From Pelovirga terrestris (lineage in GTDB: Bacteria; Desulfobacterota; Desulfuromonadia; Desulfuromonadales; Geopsychrobacteraceae): DNA of 64,000 nucleotides. The DNA is taken from the NCBI RefSeq assembly GCF_014773365.1, contig NZ_JACWUN010000006.1, positions 108,681 to 172,680 on the forward strand. The letters are read 5' to 3'. Made by a program: the position numbers and the translations under genes. The notes under the pieces were generated by a model. The model saw only the letters and a program-made list of their open reading frames with translations, searched no databases and was not told where the DNA came from. Positions 17,304-24,540 of this stretch are shown in pieces (position 1 is the first letter of the stretch; each line of letters opens with the position of its first letter).

Positions 17304-18617
17304 TTAGCCTGAGGCTGAGGGCGGGTTGCCTGGTTGTGTAAGCTGTTGCAGCAAGTTTCTTTTGCCTGTTACGCCACATTTGTCGCAAATCCGTTTCATG
17401 TAGGTTTTGACGGTGGATTCAGCAATGTCGAGTTCTGAGGCAATCTCTTTATAGGTGGTGCCTTTCAGGCTCTGGGTCAGTACCAGAAGCTCGCGCTCGG
17501 ACAGCAGCAGGCGCAGATGATCGGGAATATAAATCTCATCCGTACTGTTTGGGGCCGCTTCGAGGGGATCGATTGCGGTCGGTCGATCGGGGGGAATCTC
17601 GGTCTCTGCCGTGGGGTGGCGGCGATGCAGCAGGTACAAGGACAGTACCGCCAGGTTCAGAAAAAGATGGCCGAACATGGCTACTGTTCCGGCACTGCCT
17701 GAGAGTAAATCACCGAGAATCTGCCCGCCATAGATGCCGAGACACAGGGTCGCCAGGCCGATACCAAAGGCCCGTAGCGGGTCGCTAAAGCGCAACAAAA
17801 ACGCCAGCAGGAACAGGTCAATGAACCCTTGCCCCGCCTGCATGATGAACAGGCTGAGGGTCACGGCCGCAGCATGTTCCCATTGCAGTACAATAAATGC
17901 TCCCATCCCTAAAACCACGCCCAAAATCAGCGGAATCTCGCGGTTGATCCGCCCCAGAAAGACCGCTGCAATCACCGCCACCATATAAAAAGGCAACTCC
18001 ACCCCACCCGGTACGTCCAATTGTTGATACGCGGGATAAATGACGCTGTACATCAGGCCGCTGACGACATGAAAAATCAGGATAAAAGGGAGGTAGTGGC
18101 TGAGCTTGAGGCTGTTGTCGACCGGGACCGGGTGCTGTTCTCCGGTCGGCACTAACAGCAGGAATAGAGGCAGGGTTGCCAGGGCAAACAGCGGCAACCC
18201 TGCTGCCGGAAGCCGAAAAACAACAAATAACGCCAGATTCGCCAGAATCAATCCGCCGCCAGCACTGACCAGGGGGGATGGAGAACAGTGCAAGCGCTTA
18301 CAGGCCCCGAGCGCAACAAAGGCGCCACTAAAACTGAGCAATACCAGCAGCAGTTTGCCCAATTCCGGCACCAGCGGCAGCAACAGACAAAAAGCCGGAG
18401 TCAGGACGGTGGCAATAGGAGCCAGACGGGTGAAAAGTTGCCGGGAAAAGGACGTGCCAATGGTTACCAGCGCCAGCACATGGGGCAAGAGAAACCAGCG
18501 CATGGAATCATCAATACCAATCCCCGCAATCAACGGACCATTCATCGGCACCGCCAGCAGCCAAAAGACAAAGGCGGCGAAGGACAGGGTCGGTAACAGA
18601 GGGGATAATTTGGACAT
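17304..18617 (-). CDS. membrane-bound LuxR-type transcriptional regulator
   Basis: A 437-aa protein with an N-terminal membrane domain of about ten to twelve hydrophobic helices (residues 5-345) resembling a major-facilitator half-barrel. After a cytoplasmic linker comes a C-terminal LuxR helix-turn-helix (about 370-430) with LSERELLVLTQSLKGTTYKEIASELD and STVKTYMKRICDKCGV. It would bind DNA while anchored in the membrane and may sense a small molecule or the membrane state. It is divergent from the GLUG-repeat gene across a 274-nt AT-rich gap carrying a 16-bp palindrome, so that gene is its likely target. No strong ribosome site precedes the ATG. Confidence 0.85.
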   Translation of the reverse strand: MSKLSPLLPTLSFAAFVFWLLAVPMNGPLIAGIGIDDSMRWFLLPHVLALVTIGTSFSRQLFTRLAPIATVLTPAFCLLLPLVPELGKLLLVLLSFSGAFVALGACKRLHCSPSPLVSAGGGLILANLALFVVFRLPAAGLPLFALATLPLFLLLVPTGEQHPVPVDNSLKLSHYLPFILIFHVVSGLMYSVIYPAYQQLDVPGGVELPFYMVAVIAAVFLGRINREIPLILGVVLGMGAFIVLQWEHAAAVTLSLFIMQAGQGFIDLFLLAFLLRFSDPLRAFGIGLATLCLGIYGGQILGDLLSGSAGTVAMFGHLFLNLAVLSLYLLHRRHPTAETEIPPDRPTAIDPLEAAPNSTDEIYIPDHLRLLLSERELLVLTQSLKGTTYKEIASELDIAESTVKTYMKRICDKCGVTGKRNLLQQLTQPGNPPSASG

Positions 18618-18717
18618 TATTTAGTGGCTTTTGTTAAAAGTTTGTTATTTCAATGGCTTGGCAGAATATTGATATTTTCAAATAGTATAGGGAAGCAAAA
18701 ATAAATGCAAGGTTTAC

Positions 18718-18733
18718 AAAAAGTCGACTTTTT
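18718..18733. promoter_or_regulatory. 16-bp perfect palindrome in a divergent promoter region
   Basis: AAAAAGTCGACTTTTT is a perfect palindrome at 18718-18733. It lies between the divergent membrane LuxR gene and the GLUG-repeat gene, about 100 nt from the first and 160 nt from the second. It is a candidate operator; no factor can be assigned from sequence. The rest of the 274-nt gap is AT-rich with no clear -35/-10 pair. Confidence 0.45.
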
Positions 18734-18891
18734 AAGAGCAACAACATTTGGTAGTTGTTAGAAAAATTTCAGATTCAAGTTCCGGTGTTGGGCAGTTTTT
18801 CCATCCGACCACGCATGTCATTTGTTTTCCGAATGAGTGGGGTTGGTTGCCAGGTTTCTGAGTTTTATAAAAGTAAGGAAAGGGGTTTCAG

Positions 18892-20526
18892 ATGAGGTGT
18901 TTCAGATTGTTAGCAGGGATTTGCGTTTTGCTATCGGCGCTATTTGTTTTTTCTTCAACCGCGCTGGCTATTCCTTCTCCATTTGCCGGAGGTGATGGCT
19001 CTTTCGATCATCCCTTTGAGATAGCAACGGTCGAGCAGCTTGATGCCGTGCGCCTTAACCTCGACAGTCACTTTATCCTGATTGCGGATATCGATTTGGA
19101 TGTCGCGCCCTATAATACGGGGGAAGGGTGGGAGCCCATCGGAGCTAACGCCGCACGCTTCACTGGCCATTTCAACGGTAATGGACATGTTATTTCCAAT
19201 CTTTTTATTGTCAGGCCTAGTACCCCTAATAACGAAGGGGTTGGTTTGTTTGGTTATACCCAAGGGGCAAATATCTCAAATATCGGGCTGGTCAATGTCA
19301 ATGTCAGGGGCAATAGAAATGTAGGTGGGCTGGTGGGTTATGCGGTGCTGGGTTCTGTAATTTCTACTTCTCATGCCACTGGCAGCGTGCAAGGTGTTGA
19401 GGACGTGGGTGGCCTGGTTGGCCGGACGGATGGAGAGATTAATCTGTCTTTTGCCACGGGCGCGGTCAAGAGTGGGGGGCGCGTTGGCGGTTTGGTTGGA
19501 TATGCCTTAAAGTCCACCAACATTACCCAATCTTATGCCACCGGCACGGTCTCTGGCACATTAAGTGCCATTGGTGGACTCATTGGACGATTGGACGGTA
19601 AGGTCTCTTCCTCTTATGCAACGGGTAAGGTTACGGGAGGCAATACCGTCGGCGGCTTGGTGGGTGATCTCGACGCCGAAGATGCTAAAATTGACGCATC
19701 CTATGCTACCGGTGATGTCAACGGAAATTTGCGTATCGGTGGACTGGTGGGAACCGCGAGCCAGTCTTCCATCGTAGATTCCTACGCGTCAGGTGCTGTG
19801 ACTGGCGATGAAGAAGTAGGCGGACTTGTCGGTGAACTCAGTGGCGTGAGTGGGGCTGATATGGTCAAAAACTCCTACGCTACAGGCGTGGTGGTTTCGG
19901 CAGGCCCCCATGTTGGCGGTCTGATTGGAAAACTCTCGAATGCAACAATTGTTGCCTCATATTACAACAGCGATACTAACGATAAGGATGACAGCGGCAA
20001 AGGAGAGCCTAAAACCACCGCTGAACTGCAACAGGCAGTGACCTTCACGGGCTGGGATTTTAATGCGACCTGGAATATCGTCGAAGCGGCGACTTTGCCC
20101 TATTTGGACTGGCAGAAACATTTCGTGTTTGGCGCTGCCCAAGTATGGCTCGTTGAAAAAGAGGGGGACATCCAGGCGGGGCATGTCGTAGAGCCTGACC
20201 CTGACGCTGCGCAAACCCGCGTGCAAAGCACCATCACCGATGAAAACTCAAACTCGACAGGCATTGAAGAACTTCATGGCGGCTGGATGGCGGTGACGCG
20301 TGCAGGCTTTAGTGAAGTGCGAGCGGTTGCGATCACCGATGGCGACGGTGAAAGCCGCACCTGGTTTGAGATCAAAGATGGTGACGCCTGGGAGAGAGCC
20401 TTTTCCACCCTGGCGCGGGATATCGACACGTTCGAGGCGGGCAATCAGATTGTCATCGAGGAAGATGCAACCGATGGTCTGCAAATCCGTATCAAAACCC
20501 AGGTTACCCGCGAAATTCGCTTCTGA
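18892..20526 (+). CDS. secreted GLUG-motif repeat protein
   Basis: A 544-aa protein with a Sec signal peptide (cleavage after about residue 26, ALA). An early DGSFDHPFEIATVEQLDAV region resembles the start of filamentous-hemagglutinin-type beta helices. At least eight GLUG repeats follow (VGGLVGY, VGGLVGR, VGGLVGD and similar), each preceded by SYATG-type turns, from about residue 145 to 350. The last 120 residues (after about 420) are a separate, acidic domain not matched to a known family. The protein is probably a surface beta-solenoid. AAGGAAAGGGG precedes the ATG. The small lipoprotein gene follows 14 nt downstream. Confidence 0.8.
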   Translation: MRCFRLLAGICVLLSALFVFSSTALAIPSPFAGGDGSFDHPFEIATVEQLDAVRLNLDSHFILIADIDLDVAPYNTGEGWEPIGANAARFTGHFNGNGHVISNLFIVRPSTPNNEGVGLFGYTQGANISNIGLVNVNVRGNRNVGGLVGYAVLGSVISTSHATGSVQGVEDVGGLVGRTDGEINLSFATGAVKSGGRVGGLVGYALKSTNITQSYATGTVSGTLSAIGGLIGRLDGKVSSSYATGKVTGGNTVGGLVGDLDAEDAKIDASYATGDVNGNLRIGGLVGTASQSSIVDSYASGAVTGDEEVGGLVGELSGVSGADMVKNSYATGVVVSAGPHVGGLIGKLSNATIVASYYNSDTNDKDDSGKGEPKTTAELQQAVTFTGWDFNATWNIVEAATLPYLDWQKHFVFGAAQVWLVEKEGDIQAGHVVEPDPDAAQTRVQSTITDENSNSTGIEELHGGWMAVTRAGFSEVRAVAITDGDGESRTWFEIKDGDAWERAFSTLARDIDTFEAGNQIVIEEDATDGLQIRIKTQVTREIRF

Positions 20527-20540
20527 TAAGGAGAATTTAT

Positions 20541-20813
20541 ATGCCTAAAAAATCTGTTTTTCTGATCCTTGTGGTCCTCGGTGGTCTGTTCTGGCTCGCC
20601 GGCTGCGGCAGTAGCAATCGTAGCAGCGCGGCGCAAGACGGCGTTATTGTGATGCAACTCAATGAAGAATATGAACTCTATGACGGCGATGTGCTTAAAC
20701 CCACCGATGACGAGACGCAGATCGCCGTGCGCCATGTTTTTGAGGACGATCAAAGATATGTCACCCTGCTGGCCGGGAGTGCGACATTAATTCTGGGAGA
20801 CGGCGTCCGCTAA
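20541..20813 (+). CDS. small lipoprotein, function unknown
   Basis: A 90-aa protein with a lipoprotein signal peptide ending in LAGC (cysteine near residue 22), then a Ser-rich linker and an acidic C-terminal domain of about 60 residues. No family is recognised. AAGGAG precedes the ATG and the gene starts 14 nt after the GLUG-repeat gene, so the two are cotranscribed and probably act together at the envelope. A strong terminator follows about 80 nt later. Confidence 0.7.
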   Translation: MPKKSVFLILVVLGGLFWLAGCGSSNRSSAAQDGVIVMQLNEEYELYDGDVLKPTDDETQIAVRHVFEDDQRYVTLLAGSATLILGDGVR

Positions 20814-20857
20814 TAATTTTACTGCTTATTACGACTCTTTCGTAGCTGGTAACTCAT

Positions 20858-20892
20858 CCCCTCTCCGTGAGGGACAGGGTTGGGGAGAGGGG
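20858..20892. repeat. CCCCTCTCC/GGAGAGGGG inverted repeat
   Basis: CCCCTCTCC at 20858-20866 pairs with GGAGAGGGG at 20884-20892. The composition resembles the dispersed CCCTCTCCC-type repeats of many proteobacteria. It lies directly before the terminator hairpin. Confidence 0.5.
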
Positions 20893-20895
20893 CGA

Positions 20896-20928
20896 GGCCG
20901 ACGCTAAAAAAGCGTCGGCCTTTTTTTT
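20896..20928 (+). terminator. strong terminator after the GLUG/lipoprotein unit
   Basis: GGCCGACGCT pairs perfectly with AGCGTCGGCC around five A, and eight T follow. It ends the plus-strand unit; the A run before the stem is too weak to make it clearly bidirectional. Confidence 0.92.
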
Positions 20929-20963
20929 GAACAGCCAAGTGTTATCCGGAAAACAAGTTTTTC

Positions 20964-21413
20964 TCAGCGTTTACGCTGTTGGAGAATAGTGTCCAACCGA
21001 TTGGCAAACACTTGGCGGTCCTTGGCGGTTAACGCTGCCGGGCCGCCGGTTTCAACTCCGCTGTTGCGCAGGCTTTCCATAAAATCACGAACATTGAGCC
21101 GGGCGCGGACATTCTCCTCGGTATAGAGTTCACCGCGCGGATCAAGGGCGACGGCGCCCTTGGCGACCACTTCGGCGGCCAGGGGGATGTCGGCGGTCAC
21201 CACCAGATCACCTGTGCTTAAGCGTTTGACGATCTCGTTGTCGGCGACATCGCTGCCGGCGGCAACCAGCACGAAGGAGATGTCTGGAGAAGACGGAATG
21301 CGCATGCCGTGATTGGCCACCAGGGTCAACTTCAGACCGGTGCGCTGGGCGGCACGAAACAAAATTTCCTTGATCGTCGCTGGACAGGCGTCGGCATCAA
21401 CCCAGATATGCAT
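20964..21413 (-). CDS. yaiI: YaiI/UPF0178 family protein
   Basis: A 149-aa protein with a PIN-like fold signature: [18 protein letters not shown] at the start, VANHGMRIP, then [16 protein letters not shown] and [13 protein letters not shown]. These are the conserved blocks of the UPF0178 family, whose role is not established (predicted nuclease-like). The ATG overlaps the stop of the ChaN-like gene by 1 nt (TGATG), so it is the last gene of a minus-strand operon. Confidence 0.88.
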   Translation of the reverse strand: MHIWVDADACPATIKEILFRAAQRTGLKLTLVANHGMRIPSSPDISFVLVAAGSDVADNEIVKRLSTGDLVVTADIPLAAEVVAKGAVALDPRGELYTEENVRARLNVRDFMESLRNSGVETGGPAALTAKDRQVFANRLDTILQQRKR

Positions 21414-22282
21414 CAGTTATACTCTTCATTCGCTATCCAAGAACCCTCGCCCTCATCCAGCCATAAAAAATCTGCATCTTCCAACGTGACCTGATGACGG
21501 GTCAGGCGTCCGGCGACTTCCGGTAGCAGGACCAGATAGTCTTTGTAGCCAACATCAGCCATCTGCGTTGGTATGCCATATTTCCAGGCGTGGCCATTGC
21601 CGGCCAGGACGATGGCGGTTTGCTTGGGGTTGTTCTGAATATAGCGGGACATATAACCTGCCATGGCTTTATCCCACACCAGTTGCGCTTCGCAGAAGTT
21701 AAGAAAATCGAAGCTGCCATGACCGTGGCTCCCAACGGCGCGACGGATAAAATCTTCATATGTGGCATCGACACTGCAGGTCATGCCACCAAGAAAACTG
21801 ACCTGCTCCTGGTCTAATGACGAAAAACCGCTAATTGCCACCTGGCGGGTGATGCTGCGCGGCAGGTTGATGCCGACCATGGGAATCTGCTGTTGGCGGG
21901 CATAGCTAAAAATTGGCTCATAGAGCGACCACCACCCCCAATTGCGTTGGTAAATCTGCCGAAACTCTTCGACACTGCTGGTACCGGCTATCCAGTCATC
22001 CAGCGCCTGCTGATCTTCAGCCTGAAACATCTCCAGACCGATGGCGACTTCTTGTTGTTTGGCAAGGGTACGAATTACTTCGAGCTGCATCTGATGGTGT
22101 CCGGCATGATCATGTTGTTCACCGATAAAAACCACGCGGGTTTGTTCGAGTTTCTCGACCAGCTGCCGGAAATCGAGTATTTCTCCCGTAGCGACATGAA
22201 GTATATGGGGATGGGCTGACGCTGAAATAACCTGGAACCACAAGATGATGGTGATCAGTAACAACATACGGACAGAACGCAT
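21413..22282 (-). CDS. ChaN-family protein (heme-binding-like), secreted
   Basis: A 289-aa protein with a Sec signal peptide (about residues 1-23, ending ASA) but no lipobox, unlike typical ChaN lipoproteins. [37 protein letters not shown] and [15 protein letters not shown] are family motifs. ChaN of Campylobacter binds heme and is iron-regulated; whether this protein does is inference. The ATG at 22282 lies 6 nt from GGAGG; an ATG two codons earlier would be too close. It is between the molybdopterin enzyme gene and yaiI. Confidence 0.82.
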   Translation of the reverse strand: MRSVRMLLLITIILWFQVISASAHPHILHVATGEILDFRQLVEKLEQTRVVFIGEQHDHAGHHQMQLEVIRTLAKQQEVAIGLEMFQAEDQQALDDWIAGTSSVEEFRQIYQRNWGWWSLYEPIFSYARQQQIPMVGINLPRSITRQVAISGFSSLDQEQVSFLGGMTCSVDATYEDFIRRAVGSHGHGSFDFLNFCEAQLVWDKAMAGYMSRYIQNNPKQTAIVLAGNGHAWKYGIPTQMADVGYKDYLVLLPEVAGRLTRHQVTLEDADFLWLDEGEGSWIANEEYN

Positions 22283-22360
22283 GGTCATCCTCCACGTGAT
22301 TATTTGAGTCTGGATCCTATTGTGCGTTGCACTCATGTGCGGGGTCAAGGGAGCGGCCAA

Positions 22361-24040
22361 TCAGCCGCCGTTGATCTTAAAGATGCGCACCTCGGCAGCG
22401 TAATAGGCCAGACCGGTTTCGCCATCGGTCAGGCGGCCGGGAACCGCACTGTTGCAGAAGCCATCGAGCATGGGCAGGTTTTTCCAGCACATCAGGGTGC
22501 CCGCACGCACCTCATCCGTGATCAGGGCCTGAGCGCTGAAGGCGCCGCAATCCCCTTCGACGCGCAGGTGATCGCCGCTTGCTATTTCCTTTTGTTCGGC
22601 ATCCAGGGGGTTGATGTGAATAACCTGAAGACCTTCTTCCTGTCCGTTCATTATCTGCGAATTCAGGTAGTCAAGGTGCGAGGCGGTCAGTAATCGAAAA
22701 TCCTTCATCTCTTGTGGCCAGTGCAGATCAAGGCTTTGTGTTTGGTATTTGCGTGGTGCTGGTGCTGGTGCGCGCAAATTCTCTTCAGGGGTGCGGATCA
22801 GCGGAATGTTGAGCTTTTTTGCCAGGGCGTGGGCCGCCTGCATGTCACTGAGCTCATCAGTAAGGGCGGGGCGCGAATAATGGTGGGGGAAAAAGTAGCT
22901 GCCCTGAAAATCTGCTTGCGCGAACATGCCACCGACCTTAAGGAAAAAGTCAGCATAGGTAGCCGTTGTTGTCATATTCGTATCGACTACCAGGGTGGGG
23001 GTGCGGTTCAGAGCGCGAATCCAGAGGTTACTGTCGGCATAGGTTACTACCGGATTGACGGCAATGTTGACAAACAGATCGAATTCTCCTGCTGCGAGAC
23101 GTACTGTTATCTCATCCAGGGAAAGTTCCTTACTGAAACGCACCGGGTGTGGCTGCCAGCGGCGTTTGGATTTATGACCGTAGTAGAGACGTTCTTCCCC
23201 TGCCGTAAAGTGAACCAGGCGGTTGATCCAGCGCATGGCGTTCATACCGTTTTCCTGGCGCTGCAGTCCCATGCCCTGGATATGGGCGACCTTTTTGTGG
23301 CGCAAACGGTCGAGCAGCAGGGCGAAGTCTTCGTGAGCTACTCCCGCAGTTTCAAGAAGCTGAGGGATCGGGTAGTCCCGTTCATGCCCCAGCTCCGTCA
23401 GCAGAGCACAGGCGAGCAGACCATCACAGGCCGGCTGAATCTGAATGAAGTAATCGGCAAGGCTGACAGTGGCAGTTCTGACTGGATCAATCAGAATGAT
23501 TTCACTGCCCGATTTTTTCAGCTTTTTCAGATAGCTGTACAGATGGGGTGAGGTGACCGCAGCATTTTTGCCGTACAGAATAATGGTTTCGGCCTCGGCA
23601 AGATGGGTGACACAAGGGTTGCTGACGCAGCCGAAGTCCAGCCTGTGGGCTTTGCCACCGGTGGCATTGCAGGGATCGCTGTTGACCGTGACACAATGGG
23701 GAAAGGCGGCGAACAGCTGATCCCAGTAACCCATGTTGTAGCCCAGACTGCCGGATCCGCGCAGGTAGAGGATGTTTTTGTTACGGTAAGGGGCCAGCCA
23801 CTTGGCAAGAGCACCCAGACCGTCGGCGGTATCAGGGAAATGCTGTATGTCGTCCCCGGTTTTTTGCCACGACCGCAGACCGTTGTTGATTTCACGGGTG
23901 GCGAAATCTTTGAATTTTGAACAGATAAAGCCGGGAGAACTCCACGGTTGGGGTTCGGCCCGGTAACTGATCATGTTTTCTTCACTGTGAATATCCATCC
24001 CACAGAGATCCGGACAGTCTTTGCTGCAGAAAAAATTCAT
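22361..24040 (-). CDS. compact molybdopterin-dependent oxidoreductase
   Basis: A 559-aa member of the DMSO-reductase superfamily. The N terminus has an Fe-S ligand set FFCSKDCPDLCGMDI plus FICSKF. LRGSGSLGYNMG, NSDPCNATGGKAH and IILIDPVRTATVSLADYFIQ follow in the cofactor region, and the C-terminal dinucleotide-binding domain has INPLDAEQKEIASGDHLRV. It is shorter than formate dehydrogenase or nitrate reductase catalytic subunits (700 aa or more). There is no Tat signal, so it is cytoplasmic. The substrate is unknown. An upstream in-frame ATG at 24088 was rejected because the Fe-S motif begins just after the ATG at 24040. It heads the ChaN-yaiI operon. Confidence 0.82.
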   Translation of the reverse strand: MNFFCSKDCPDLCGMDIHSEENMISYRAEPQPWSSPGFICSKFKDFATREINNGLRSWQKTGDDIQHFPDTADGLGALAKWLAPYRNKNILYLRGSGSLGYNMGYWDQLFAAFPHCVTVNSDPCNATGGKAHRLDFGCVSNPCVTHLAEAETIILYGKNAAVTSPHLYSYLKKLKKSGSEIILIDPVRTATVSLADYFIQIQPACDGLLACALLTELGHERDYPIPQLLETAGVAHEDFALLLDRLRHKKVAHIQGMGLQRQENGMNAMRWINRLVHFTAGEERLYYGHKSKRRWQPHPVRFSKELSLDEITVRLAAGEFDLFVNIAVNPVVTYADSNLWIRALNRTPTLVVDTNMTTTATYADFFLKVGGMFAQADFQGSYFFPHHYSRPALTDELSDMQAAHALAKKLNIPLIRTPEENLRAPAPAPRKYQTQSLDLHWPQEMKDFRLLTASHLDYLNSQIMNGQEEGLQVIHINPLDAEQKEIASGDHLRVEGDCGAFSAQALITDEVRAGTLMCWKNLPMLDGFCNSAVPGRLTDGETGLAYYAAEVRIFKINGG

Positions 24041-24093
24041 GGTCTGGGCCCTTTGGCTGTGATTGACAAGAATGATCGTAACTATCATGCACC

Positions 24094-24193
24094 GGGTCGG
24101 GGATCCTATGGCAAGGGACGCTTTTCGTCATCCATGACCGCTTGTTGTCGCCATCCATGGCGACAAACACCCTTGCCACAGGAACCCCGACCC
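24094..24193. repeat. nested inverted repeat upstream of the molybdopterin enzyme gene
   Basis: Arms GGGTCGGGG-at-CCT-a-TGGCAAGGG (24094-24117) and CCCTTGCCA-c-AGG-aa-CCCCGACCC (24170-24193) are complementary except for short bulges. Inside is a second hairpin, TTGTCGCCAT-cc-ATGGCGACAA (24145-24166). The 100-bp structure resembles a dispersed intergenic element. It lies 54 nt upstream of the molybdopterin gene start, so it would sit in or near that gene's promoter. Confidence 0.7.
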
Positions 24194-24481
24194 TGCGCAA
24201 GGACTGGGCTGAACAGATACGAATGATATCTCATTTTAACGGAGCTACTTTAGCAGGAGCCCCTGATTGAAGCAATTCACTATGGTTGGATTGTTGGGCT
24301 GGCGCTCAATCGATATAAACCGAATGGGTCAATTGCTGAATATTCTTGAAGCTGACGCTTAAACCCGTGCCTGTCAAAATACTGACCATGGTTGAGAGAG
24401 TCTTCCCTATAAGCTCGTTTTAGTTTTTGTAAAAATAAAAATACCAATAAAAATAGTAGGATAAGAGTGATTCCGGCGGAT
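24194..24481. other. gene-free leader upstream of the flagellar cluster
   Basis: A 288-nt AT-rich stretch between the nested inverted repeat and the first flagellar promoter. No credible coding frame, tRNA or terminator hairpin was seen. Frames here run through low-complexity A/T (24430-24465) and lack ribosome sites. It may hold an enhancer-binding site for the sigma-54-like promoter that follows. Confidence 0.5.
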
Positions 24482-24497
24482 TGGCATGATTCTCGCC
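24482..24497 (+). promoter_or_regulatory. sigma-54-like promoter of the flagellar cluster
   Basis: TGGCAT..CGCC places GG at 24483-24484 and GC at 24495-24496, the obligatory GG-N10-GC spacing of sigma-54 promoters. The -12 box (TCGCC) is a weak match to TTGCW. It lies 44 nt before the start of the first flagellar-cluster gene. Desulfuromonadales flagellar genes are known to use sigma-54. Confidence 0.5.
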
Positions 24498-24540
24498 ATT
24501 GATCCTCGCTGATGTGCTTTGACCATTGCCGGAGGAACGC

